From positions 34,167-76,097 of the forward strand of contig NZ_WTUZ01000019.1 of the NCBI RefSeq assembly GCF_009882985.1: a stretch of 41,931 nt of DNA, read 5' to 3'. Every line of letters begins with the position of its first letter. Within the stretch, counting starts at the first letter, position 1. Made by a program: the position numbers and the translations under genes. This stretch comes from Paenibacillus silvestris. Lineage in GTDB: Bacteria; Bacillota; Bacilli; Paenibacillales; NBRC-103111. Below, piece by piece: positions 25,835-33,071 of the stretch. The notes under the pieces were generated by a model that worked only from the letters and a program-made list of their open reading frames with translations, had not been told where the DNA came from and searched no databases.

Positions 25835-26974
25835 TTAATTTTCAGACGGCTTTTTCGGTCCTACAACATAGACCGTGTAACCTTGCTTCGTTCCGAATTT
25901 ATTGGCATAGCCATGATCTTCAAAGTAAACATCGATCATTTGGCCTTTCACACCGCTACCGATATCCTCAGCACGACGGAAGCCAACGCCCTCAATGTAA
26001 ACCCACCAACCCAGTGGGATAACTTTCGGATCAACCGCAATCGTTCTGCCTTCAGTAACCGTAGTTCCTGTATACGTCTTACCGTACCCAGGAGTACCCT
26101 CGGATTTCCCTGTCGAATCGGCTCCCGCTGAATAAGCCGTGAGCTTCACATTCTTAAGGATTTGTTTATACCCGAATGTCACGCCATTCTTAGAAACCTC
26201 ATCCACACTAGGGGATGATGACGATAGAACAACGACGGGATTCTTCGTGCCAACGGACACTACTTTTTTAACGCTTTGTTCCTGTACTTCTTGACCTACA
26301 ACAGCTTCCGCGACTAGCACGCCATCTTCATAAGTCTTTTCTTTCTTTTTCAGAAGTACGCCCTCTTTACCTTCTTGAACGACCTGCTCTTTACCTTTAA
26401 GCAGCGATGCATCACTTTTCTTCTCCGTGTCGAATGCAATCGACTCTGTTACTTCTTCCGTCTCTTTTTTGACACGGACGATTTTGATTTCATCGCCTGT
26501 GCTCAAAGAGGATGTCGGTTCGGGAGTCAGCTTATCGTGCTCCCCAAGTGCAATATGTAAACGTTGCAATGCACTTTCAACCGTTCTTGCAGTTGTGTAA
26601 ACAGTGGTGGTCTTTCCATCAGCAGTCAATTGAATTGGAGAAGCGTGTTCGATGACGAATTTGTCCCCGCCCTTGATTGTAGCAGTAGGGTCTGCAGATA
26701 TTTCATCGTGTTCACCAATCGTTATGGCTTGTTCATCCAGTAGGCGTTGCAGGACCCATTGCTTCGTGTGCACAACGGTTTCTTGTCCATTCACAACCAC
26801 GGATACGCTCTTGGTAGCCGTACCGTACAACAACACCAAAAACATGAAAGTCATTGCGATTGAGATTATAGCCAGGCTTAAAATCAAACGCAAGTTTTCA
26901 TGCTTCCATCGCAATGCGAAGGACATGCTGGATGATCGTTTTACATGGGTCTCGCTAAAAGAGATACTGCCCAC
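25835..26974 (-). CDS. yabE: G5/3D-domain cell-wall protein (YabE-like)
   Basis: Proteins of this kind are exported, membrane-anchored and act on peptidoglycan; the 3D domain resembles lytic transglycosylase MltA and the Rpf-like Sps/YabE group. The 379 residues show one membrane helix (about 29-52), two DUF348 repeats (55-165) with VVVNGQETVV and GEHDEISADP/GEHDKLTPEP, a G5 domain (170-245) and a C-terminal 3D domain (275-375). The three Asp motifs are IAVDP, AEDIGS and MIDVYFED. GTG start; AGGAGG lies 9 bases upstream. A c-di-AMP riboswitch with its own terminator precedes the gene by about 210 bases, so it is off when c-di-AMP is high. Position next to rnmV matches yabE of B. subtilis. Confidence 0.92.
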   Translation of the reverse strand: MGSISFSETHVKRSSSMSFALRWKHENLRLILSLAIISIAMTFMFLVLLYGTATKSVSVVVNGQETVVHTKQWVLQRLLDEQAITIGEHDEISADPTATIKGGDKFVIEHASPIQLTADGKTTTVYTTARTVESALQRLHIALGEHDKLTPEPTSSLSTGDEIKIVRVKKETEEVTESIAFDTEKKSDASLLKGKEQVVQEGKEGVLLKKKEKTYEDGVLVAEAVVGQEVQEQSVKKVVSVGTKNPVVVLSSSSPSVDEVSKNGVTFGYKQILKNVKLTAYSAGADSTGKSEGTPGYGKTYTGTTVTEGRTIAVDPKVIPLGWWVYIEGVGFRRAEDIGSGVKGQMIDVYFEDHGYANKFGTKQGYTVYVVGPKKPSEN

Positions 26975-27185
26975 TTCTTCGGTCCTCCTTCAAAGCCTCG
27001 CCGCCAGGTTACAGCATGATTAAATTTGACGCGACTAAGGTTTTTAATTTAACTTAACGTGTCGTCCATCGGCAGCTGCTTAGAAACGGCTGCGTTCTGG
27101 TCGTCCCACCCCGCTTTGCTATTCATCATCCTATGAATTCCGGGCTGTGATTCATCGTCCGAAACAGTTAAAGGTCCTTATGGGG

Positions 27186-27224
27186 ACAAAAAGCCAGCAA
27201 GAAGAGGACTCTTCTCGCTGGCTT
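27186..27224 (-). terminator. Riboswitch-controlled terminator
   Basis: On the minus strand AGCCAGCGAGAAGAG pairs with CTCTTCTTGCTGGCT around two bases and is followed by TTTTTGTC. It lies 56 bases after the aptamer core and 212 bases before the G5/3D start, the usual place for the expression platform. Confidence 0.9.
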
Positions 27225-27279
27225 AGTTTGCATAGTAAAAATACACAAATAGCACGAACGACAATCGTTACCTCTCTTA

Positions 27280-27450
27280 CGCTTACGAGGTTAGCTGACG
27301 GATTCGGACGTGAGAGTCGCCCTACTCAGACGTAAACTTCCGTTAACGTCCAAGATTCACCCCTGTTACTCACTCTGTTTACTTCGTCAGCGATACCGCT
27401 TTATAAGTTAACAGTGGTTCCCCCGTTCCCATAATTGGAACTCAGCGAAT
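27280..27450 (-). ncRNA. c-di-AMP riboswitch (ydaO/yuaA motif)
   Basis: Read on the minus strand, this leader has the conserved pieces of the ydaO class in order: CGCTGAGTTCC, GGGAACGGGGGAACC, GGGGTGAATC, AGTAGGGCGACTCT, GTCCGAATCCGTCAGCTAAC and CTCGTAAGCG. The outer stem pairs CGCT with AGCG. This class binds two c-di-AMP molecules and usually turns off genes for cell-wall remodelling and potassium uptake. The strong terminator downstream fits an OFF switch for the G5/3D gene. Upstream, TTTACA, 17 bp, TAATAT (near 27500) is a possible promoter. The rest of the 765-base gap 26975-27739 holds only this leader and the ecs promoter region. Confidence 0.92.
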
Positions 27451-27739
27451 GGAAAAATGGCAAATTGGTTATTAAGTTATTATGAAAAGTATATTACGCT
27501 GTTAATCTCTGGCTGTAAAGGGATTAACACCTACTAAAAAGGGCTAAATCAATTAAAAATAGCTTATTTTCGAAATAAAACCACTTTTTATCTACATTTA
27601 TCTCACTATAACGTACGAATACTAAGTTTCTTCGTGTTTTCACTCTTAAACTAGGCTTCTAAACTAAATTTGTTTATAATTATCAGGTATGAAACCAATG
27701 TATAAATTCCAATAATTAGATATTTAGGGAGGCACTGAG

Positions 27740-28483
27740 ATGGGTCCCATATTACAAGTCGACTCTTTATTCGGGGGATATTTACCAAATAAGCCCGTTC
27801 TTCACGACCTCACATTTTCAATCCGTCAGGGTGAAATGATGGGATTGATCGGACTGAATGGCGCAGGAAAAAGTACGACCATCAAGAACATCCTTGGACT
27901 GCTTCAACCACAAAGGGGTTCAATTAAAATTAACGGTTTGACCTTAGCCGAAGATCCGCTGCCTTACCGTGCCACTTATGCTTATGTACCCGAAAGTCCA
28001 GAGCTATATGAAGAGCTGACTATTCGTGAACACCTGGAGTTAACCGCCATGGCTTACGGCTTAACGAAGGATGACTATCTCTCCCGCTCGCAAGCGCTGC
28101 TCGAACAGTTTCACATGCAGGACAAGCTCAATTCCTTCGCAAGCCATTTATCCAAAGGGATGAAGCAAAAGGTTATGATCATGAATGCATTCCTAATCGA
28201 ACCTTCTCTTTACATCATTGATGAACCTTTTCTCGGACTCGATCCGTTAGCCATCCGCTCCTTGTTGGAGTTAATGGTCAAAATGAAGAGAAGCGGCGCG
28301 TCATTCCTCATATCTTCGCATATTTTGTCTACGATTGAGAAATATTGCGATAATTATGTCGTCCTGCACAAAGGGCACATGGTCGCCCAAGGTGATTTAG
28401 TCGAATTACGTCATCAAACAGGACTCCAGCAAGCGTCACTGGACGACATCTTTTATAAGCTTGTTAAAGGAGAACTGGTATGA
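27740..28483 (+). CDS. ecsA: ABC transporter ATPase EcsA-like
   Basis: EcsA is the ATP-binding subunit of the Ecs transporter, which in B. subtilis influences secretion, competence, sporulation and intramembrane proteolysis; its substrate is uncertain. The 247 residues have Walker A GLNGAGKST (38-46), signature LSKGMKQKV (137-145), Walker B LYIIDEP (157-163) and the H-loop SSHI (193-196). The N-terminal VDSLFGGYLPNKPVLHDLTF resembles EcsA. GGGAGG lies 7 bases before the ATG. It overlaps ecsB by four bases. With ecsB it is read against all neighbours and divergently from the riboswitch leader; B. subtilis has ecs at a different locus. Confidence 0.88.
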   Translation: MGPILQVDSLFGGYLPNKPVLHDLTFSIRQGEMMGLIGLNGAGKSTTIKNILGLLQPQRGSIKINGLTLAEDPLPYRATYAYVPESPELYEELTIREHLELTAMAYGLTKDDYLSRSQALLEQFHMQDKLNSFASHLSKGMKQKVMIMNAFLIEPSLYIIDEPFLGLDPLAIRSLLELMVKMKRSGASFLISSHILSTIEKYCDNYVVLHKGHMVAQGDLVELRHQTGLQQASLDDIFYKLVKGELV

Positions 28484-29712
28484 AGGCGATGGACATGGAT
28501 ACCCGTGCCCTATGGCAGAAGAGATTTGAACATTATATGAAGGAATCCATGGGCTATCTGCAGTACGCAGCGCGCAGTAACTTTTTTGGCTTCCTGTTAT
28601 TTCTTGTCATCCTTTCTTCCTATTATTATGCAAAAATACTACAGCGCCTTCCGACAGATTATCCTTATCTGTGGATCGTCCTTTTGCTGCTTGTACCTTT
28701 ATTATCCTCAAGCCCTATTCGGACACTAGCCAGAAGCGCAGACCGTATGTTCTTACTGCGCATTGAACATCAAATGGGTCCTTATTTCCGTGGCGGCTTT
28801 AAGTACAGCTTAGTGCTGCAAGCCTTTTGGACATTTCTTGGATGGGTCGTATTATGGCCCTTATATCATCACTGTCTCGGTCATGACGAACAGCATTTCT
28901 TGTGGATGCTTGCATTGCTTCTATTAATGAAGGTAGCCAACTTATTGGCTAGTTGGCAAGAAAGTCGATTCACCCATGAGCGTGCGAGAAAGGCTTCCAT
29001 AAGCTTCCGCTGGATAGCAACAGCCGCCGTGATTTCCCTGCAATTCCTTACAAGCGTTCTCTGGGCAAGCGGGGCTGCTCTGGTACTAACATTGGCTTGG
29101 TTAACAGCTGCGCATTATGTATCCAAGTACTACATCGGGTGGGATTATTTAATTGCGAAGGAAAGGCAGCATCAGGCACGGCTTTATGGCTTTTTCAACT
29201 GGTTCGTGGATGTTCCGCAATTGGGAACGCGAATAGCCCGCCGAAGCTGGATCAGCGGGGTCACTAGATTTATTCCTTTTAAACAAGACGGAACCTATTT
29301 GTACATATATATGAAAACATTTCTACGTACGGAGCTATTCGCGATTGTCATGCGTATTTCCTTGCTCGGCACGTTAGCCATCGCCGTTTCAAGCAGCAGC
29401 ACAGCACGTCTTCTCATCTTCTTTATTGCTTTAATCATTTCGATGGTTCAACTCACGCCGCTAGAGCGTTCACACCGCTATACCTTTTGGCTGGAGATGT
29501 ACCCGCTCAACCGTCAGTTGAAAGCCGGCTCCTTAGCCTTCATTATTTGGTCAGCCTTACTGCTAGAATTATGTATGCTTTCGGTTCCATTATTGATTCG
29601 ATCTTCACCTATTTACCTTCTTGTACCGCTCATTGGCTTCCTCTTTATCTCACTCGGCTGTGGAGTCTTGCTCCGACGAAAATTTGCCAAGAACGCTTTA
29701 CTTGAGACCTAA
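28480..29712 (+). CDS. ecsB: ABC transporter permease EcsB-like
   Basis: This is the membrane partner of EcsA. The 410 residues include about eight to ten hydrophobic helices (for example 37-52, 63-78, 110-128, 140-160, 186-215, 285-310, 340-395). The N-terminal stretch LWQKRFEHYMKESMGYLQYAARS without a break is typical of EcsB, as are RIEHQMGPYFRGG-like sequences (here LRIEHQMGPYFRGGFKYSL). The start codon overlaps the ecsA stop (ATGA), so the two are coupled. The 3' end overlaps the convergent tatD gene by 15 bases, and no terminator separates them. Confidence 0.88.
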   Translation: MKAMDMDTRALWQKRFEHYMKESMGYLQYAARSNFFGFLLFLVILSSYYYAKILQRLPTDYPYLWIVLLLLVPLLSSSPIRTLARSADRMFLLRIEHQMGPYFRGGFKYSLVLQAFWTFLGWVVLWPLYHHCLGHDEQHFLWMLALLLLMKVANLLASWQESRFTHERARKASISFRWIATAAVISLQFLTSVLWASGAALVLTLAWLTAAHYVSKYYIGWDYLIAKERQHQARLYGFFNWFVDVPQLGTRIARRSWISGVTRFIPFKQDGTYLYIYMKTFLRTELFAIVMRISLLGTLAIAVSSSSTARLLIFFIALIISMVQLTPLERSHRYTFWLEMYPLNRQLKAGSLAFIIWSALLLELCMLSVPLLIRSSPIYLLVPLIGFLFISLGCGVLLRRKFAKNALLET

Positions 29713-30465
29713 CAAAGCGATAGCGTTGTTTGTCGTTATTTCTGCAAGCTCTTCCAGACTCAAGCCCTTAATTTCCGCGGCCGTTTCGGCTACCAACCGT
29801 ACATAAGCTGATTCGTTGCGCTTGCCGCGGAAAGGGTGCGGGGTCAGGTAAGGAGCATCCGTCTCAATTAACAAGCGGTCCAATGGAACCTGCGCCAGCA
29901 CTTCCTTGGGCTGCCTTGCATTTTTGAAAGTAACAGGCCCTCCAAAAGAAATATGGAAATTCATATCCAGACACTGCTTGGCCGTCTCCCAACTCCCCGA
30001 GAAACAATGCATGATTCCCCCGACTTCAGCAGCCTTTTCTTCTTTTAGAATGGTCAAAATATCCTGATGTGCATCTCGGTTATGAATCACTATTGGCATT
30101 TGAAGCTTGCGCGCTAACCTAATTTGCTCACGAAAGACCCGCTGTTGTACATCCTTAGGCGACTTATCCCAATAGTAATCCAGTCCGATCTCACCGATAG
30201 CTACCACTTTCTCATGTTGACACAACGATTCAATCCATTCCAAATCCCCTGGCTTCATATCAATTGCGTCCACTGGGTGCCAACCTACGGTTGAATAGAT
30301 GAAATCATACTTTTCGGCAAGTGCTATTGAACTAGGAATCGTCTCCCGATTAAATCCAACATTGACCATTCTTGTAACACCCGCATCTCGAGCGCGTTGA
30401 ATGACCTCGTCTTGATCTTCCTGAAATTGCTCTGCATTTAAATGTGTATGTGAGTCTGTTAACAT
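29698..30465 (-). CDS. tatD: TatD-family metal-dependent hydrolase (YabD)
   Basis: TatD proteins are two-metal TIM-barrel nucleases or hydrolases with DNase activity shown in E. coli and yeast. The 255 residues show HTHL (residues 6-9), GEIGLDYYWD, VIHNRDA, HCFSG and ETDAPYLTP, which supply the metal ligands. AAGGAGA lies 7 bases before the ATG at 30465; the longer frame to 30543 overlaps the HD gene and is not needed. It follows the HD gene by 28 bases and is probably co-transcribed with it. In B. subtilis the gene upstream is metS, which is absent here. Confidence 0.95.
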   Translation of the reverse strand: MLTDSHTHLNAEQFQEDQDEVIQRARDAGVTRMVNVGFNRETIPSSIALAEKYDFIYSTVGWHPVDAIDMKPGDLEWIESLCQHEKVVAIGEIGLDYYWDKSPKDVQQRVFREQIRLARKLQMPIVIHNRDAHQDILTILKEEKAAEVGGIMHCFSGSWETAKQCLDMNFHISFGGPVTFKNARQPKEVLAQVPLDRLLIETDAPYLTPHPFRGKRNESAYVRLVAETAAEIKGLSLEELAEITTNNAIALLGLK

Positions 30466-30493
30466 GTTCTTCTCCTTATTTCCTCTTATGTAT

Positions 30494-31771
30494 TTATTCC
30501 TGCTCGCCGAGCATCTCCCATAATTCCGGATACGCAGAAGCATTCAGGCGCTCCAGCAGCTCCTCGGGGTAATAGACGTGATGCTTACCCATCTGAAAGC
30601 CGCTAATAGACTGAACAATCTCCGATCGATGGGTGATTTCGGTTAACGTTTCCTTATGATCCAAAAGCAGAATTGGCAAATTATCCTCCGTCTCGCCAGG
30701 TCTGTAAACATCATAGGATTGATTCGATGGAAAATCAATTTCCATGTAGTAGATCGGATCGAGGCCAACCTCCGCCATTACCTTCTCCATAAGCTGAATC
30801 ACACGCTGATTCGACTCATCAAAGGTGCTGTATTTATACAGTTTGCGATCCAAAAATCGCTTACACATATCAGCAAGAATTGGATCCTTCTCACTCATCC
30901 AGAACGTTAACATCGCCTGCATCACAGACTCGTCCAGAAGCAAATAATCTTCAAGCGAGATCTTATTCTGAATCAAGTGCAGGATTGGATCTGTCATAAA
31001 GCCAAACGTGTAGTTATCTTCATATAAATGTTTAGCGCGAGCAAAAATTTTGTGCAGTAGAATTTCCGCACTCCGTGTCACCGGATGGAAATAGACCTGC
31101 CAGTACATCTGATAGCGCGACATTAGGTAATCTTCTACAGCGTGCATACCGCTTTCTTTAACCACAATATGCCCACGATAGGGCCGAATAACACGGAGTA
31201 TCCGTTCTAGATCGAACGTCCCGTAATTAACACCAGTGAAATACGCATCTCTCAATAAGTAATCCATACGATCGGCATCTAATTGGGACGACACGAGGCT
31301 TACAACAATTTCTTCATTGTAGGATTTGCAAATGACACCCGCCACTTTTTTGGGAAAATCAGGCGATACCCGGCTCAATACCTTATTGACCTCCGTATCC
31401 CCAAGCACGATTTTGCATGACCAATCCTCGTGTCGCGTTCCGAAAGCCTTCTCAATCGAATGGGAGAAAGGCCCATGCCCCAAGTCGTGCAACAACGCCG
31501 CACAAAGGCAAATTAAACGCTCTTCCTTTGGCCAATCTTCATACTGATTGCGTTCGAATTGGGAAATAATTTTGCGCGTAATCTCGTACACACCAAGTGA
31601 ATGCGAGAACCGGCTGTGCTCGGCACCATGAAAAGTTAAATAAGAGGTTCCTAATTGCCGAATACGACGCAGCCGCTGGAACTCCCGCGTATTGATTAAA
31701 TCCCAGATCGTATTATCCTGTACGTAAATATATTTATGGACTGGATCTTTAAAAACCTTCTCTTCCTTCAT
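30494..31771 (-). CDS. ywfO: HD-domain phosphohydrolase (YwfO-like)
   Basis: Members of this family are HD-superfamily hydrolases related to dNTP triphosphohydrolases such as SAMHD1. The 425 residues begin KVFKDPVHKYIYVQ and carry HSRFSHSLGV (52-61), the HD pair at 95-96 in LLHDLGHGPFSHS (93-105) and a later SSQLDADRMDYLLRDAYFTG, which completes the metal site. AGAGAGG lies 10 bases before the ATG. Spo0A boxes begin 37 bases upstream. In B. subtilis ywfO lies elsewhere, so its place between abrB and tatD is a rearrangement or a lineage-specific order. Substrate is inferred from the family only. Confidence 0.9.
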   Translation of the reverse strand: MKEEKVFKDPVHKYIYVQDNTIWDLINTREFQRLRRIRQLGTSYLTFHGAEHSRFSHSLGVYEITRKIISQFERNQYEDWPKEERLICLCAALLHDLGHGPFSHSIEKAFGTRHEDWSCKIVLGDTEVNKVLSRVSPDFPKKVAGVICKSYNEEIVVSLVSSQLDADRMDYLLRDAYFTGVNYGTFDLERILRVIRPYRGHIVVKESGMHAVEDYLMSRYQMYWQVYFHPVTRSAEILLHKIFARAKHLYEDNYTFGFMTDPILHLIQNKISLEDYLLLDESVMQAMLTFWMSEKDPILADMCKRFLDRKLYKYSTFDESNQRVIQLMEKVMAEVGLDPIYYMEIDFPSNQSYDVYRPGETEDNLPILLLDHKETLTEITHRSEIVQSISGFQMGKHHVYYPEELLERLNASAYPELWEMLGEQE

Positions 31772-31808
31772 TCAATCACGACCTCTCTTTATTAAAATTC
31801 TACATCTT

Positions 31809-31857
31809 TTCGACATTTCACACCATCAAGTCGACACAAGTGTCGTATATTGTCGAA
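31809..31857. promoter_or_regulatory. Cluster of four Spo0A boxes
   Basis: Two perfect boxes are present, TTCGACA at 31809-31815 (minus orientation) and TGTCGAA at 31851-31857 (plus). Two near-perfect ones (6/7) lie at 31830-31836 (minus) and 31841-31847 (plus). The last two plus boxes repeat at exactly 10 bp, the tandem spacing of strong Spo0A sites. The cluster lies between the HD gene and abrB, closer to the HD gene. The rest of the 371-base gap is AT-rich and holds the abrB promoter. Confidence 0.8.
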
Positions 31858-32042
31858 TAATCTAATACCATTTTTTCATTGTTTAAGCGCTTGTAAATGA
31901 ATTGCCTAATTCCACCTTTTCTCACATCAAATAGTAATATATTATTTACAAATCCTTATTCCACTTGGTTTTTTCCATCTTTTCAGATGTGATAAAATTT
32001 TAAAAAATGTTTGTCATATCGCCCAAACTAGCGAAAATATGG

Positions 32043-32071
32043 TTGACTATTTTGGGAATGGTTGGTATCAT
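32043..32071 (+). promoter_or_regulatory. Sigma-A promoter of abrB
   Basis: TTGACT (32043-32048), 17 bp, TATCAT (32066-32071). Transcription should start near 32079, about 64 bases before the ATG and directly before two Spo0A boxes. Confidence 0.75.
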
Positions 32072-32085
32072 AAGTTTAAGAGATA

Positions 32086-32102
32086 TGTCGAAACATGACG
32101 AT
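32086..32102 (+). promoter_or_regulatory. Tandem Spo0A boxes downstream of abrB start site
   Basis: TGTCGAA at 32086-32092 (7/7) and TGACGAT at 32096-32102 (6/7) repeat at 10 bp just after the predicted transcription start. B. subtilis abrB has the same downstream tandem arrangement, through which Spo0A~P represses it. Confidence 0.82.
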
Positions 32103-32142
32103 ATTGATAAAATTTTTATAAAATCGAAAGGGGTTTATATAT

Positions 32143-32397
32143 ATGATGAAATCTACGGGCATTGTAAGAAAAGTTGACGAATTGGGGCGTGTCGTTATTC
32201 CAATTGAACTTCGTCGTACACTAGGTATTGGCGAGAAAGATGCTCTTGAAATTTACGTAGATGGCGAGCGTATCATGCTTAAGAAATATGAGCCCGCTTG
32301 TATCTTCTGTGGCAACGCTGAAGGCGTCTCTTACTTCAAGGGAAAAATTGTTTGTCATATTTGTTTAGCAGAAATGCCAACACCTGTGACAAAATAA
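32143..32397 (+). CDS. abrB: Transition-state regulator AbrB, Cys-pair variant
   Basis: AbrB represses stationary-phase and biofilm genes until Spo0A~P shuts it off. Residues 3-50 are almost the textbook AbrB DNA-binding domain (KSTGIVRKVDELGRVVIPIE, LRRTLGIGEKDALEIYVDG). The 84-residue chain differs behind it: instead of the usual B. subtilis multimerisation domain it has CIFC (53-56) and CHIC (71-74), a likely zinc-ribbon. AAAGGGG lies 9-12 bases before the ATG-ATG pair. It runs on the plus strand, opposite to the cluster, with its own promoter, Spo0A boxes and terminator. The AbrB identity is firm; metal binding is inferred. Confidence 0.95.
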   Translation: MMKSTGIVRKVDELGRVVIPIELRRTLGIGEKDALEIYVDGERIMLKKYEPACIFCGNAEGVSYFKGKIVCHICLAEMPTPVTK

Positions 32398-32465
32398 GAA
32401 AAATAGTATATAATAGAAGTAGCACTTATCCTATTGGTAATTCTAACCTTTTTCATATCTCCTCT

Positions 32466-32510
32466 AATCTCTAATTTGATGGCTTCGGCCACGGATTAGA
32501 GATCTTTTTT
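32466..32510 (+). terminator. Terminator after abrB
   Basis: AATCTCTAAT and ATTAGAGAT flank a loop that itself contains GGC/GCC, followed by CTTTTTTTG. It lies about 70 bases past the abrB stop. Confidence 0.85.
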
Positions 32511-32539
32511 TGTCTAGACTTTCCAGCAGCGCGGAGCCT

Positions 32540-32648
32540 TGCTCTGGCCCTTGTACTTGACCCTATTCCTGACCCTTACGCTGAACCTTGCCCTTGCCCT
32601 TACCCTTACCCTGACCCTTGCCCCCAACCTTGTCTCCGCCCTCGCCTT
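32540..32648. repeat. Degenerate hexanucleotide tract with G-quadruplex motif
   Basis: The plus strand follows a period of six (CCCTTG, CCCTTA, CCCTTA, CCCTGA, CCCTTG and variants). Between 32591 and 32625 six C-runs of three or more are separated by exactly three bases. The minus strand therefore has six G-runs with three-base loops, an ideal G-quadruplex pattern. The frame through it encodes only Leu-Thr/Leu-Ala dipeptide repeats and is not a gene. Confidence 0.75.
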
Positions 32649-32831
32649 GTGGGGGAACTACAGGACGTTATTTGCGCAGAAACACCCTTTTTCGTCAGTG
32701 AAAGGGAACTGGGATCCTCTATTTCATGGTTTCAGGTTGAACTTCTGTTCATTCCGACAGAATAAGGTCCTGTAGTTCCCCCACAGCTGCTAAATATCAG
32801 TCTTTTGCTAAAATAGCGGCTTGTAGTTCCT
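32648..32831. repeat. Four-box inverted element A (GAACTAC family)
   Basis: Four 21-bp boxes of the form GGGAACTAC, three bases, CCGCTATTT (with variants) lie at 32653-32673 (plus), 32704-32724 (plus), 32760-32780 (minus) and 32811-32831 (minus). Starts are 51, 56 and 51 bp apart. A perfect 19-bp inverted repeat joins 32648-32666 with 32767-32785. It lies between the 3' ends of abrB and rsmI. A second element with the same order and spacing is at 41371-41547. Confidence 0.8.
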
Positions 32832-32856
32832 ATAATGAGGTAATGGTATTTGAGCA

Positions 32857-32982
32857 GGCAGTTGGCAGTTGGCAGTTGGCAGTTGGCAGTTGGCAGTTGG
32901 CAGTTGGCAGTTGGCAGTTGGCAGTTGGCAGTTGGCAGTTGGCAGTTGGCAGTTGGCAGTTGGTAGGTGGTAGGTGGTAGGT
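32857..32982. repeat. Heptanucleotide tandem array, 15 + 3 units
   Basis: GGCAGTT repeats 15 times without error (32857-32961) and passes in register into three copies of GGTAGGT (32962-32982). An 11-bp direct repeat CAGTCAGCAGG follows at about 32992-33015. The seven-base period yields an artificial seven-residue peptide repeat on the minus strand, which I do not regard as coding. The 32398-33071 gap therefore holds terminator, hexamer tract, element A and this array, but no gene. Confidence 0.95.
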
Positions 32983-33071
32983 GGTCATCGACAGTCAGCA
33001 GGCAGTCAGCAGGAAGGCAAGTCAGCCTGCCGGCAGCCTTGCTAAACCGACCAAGCCCTACACCCGCGCGC

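Noticed and set aside
27280..27450. T-box leader
   Set aside because: There is no T-box sequence or specifier loop, while all core blocks of the ydaO class are present in order.
32857..32982. CRISPR array
   Set aside because: Units are 7 bp without spacers, and no cas genes are in the window.
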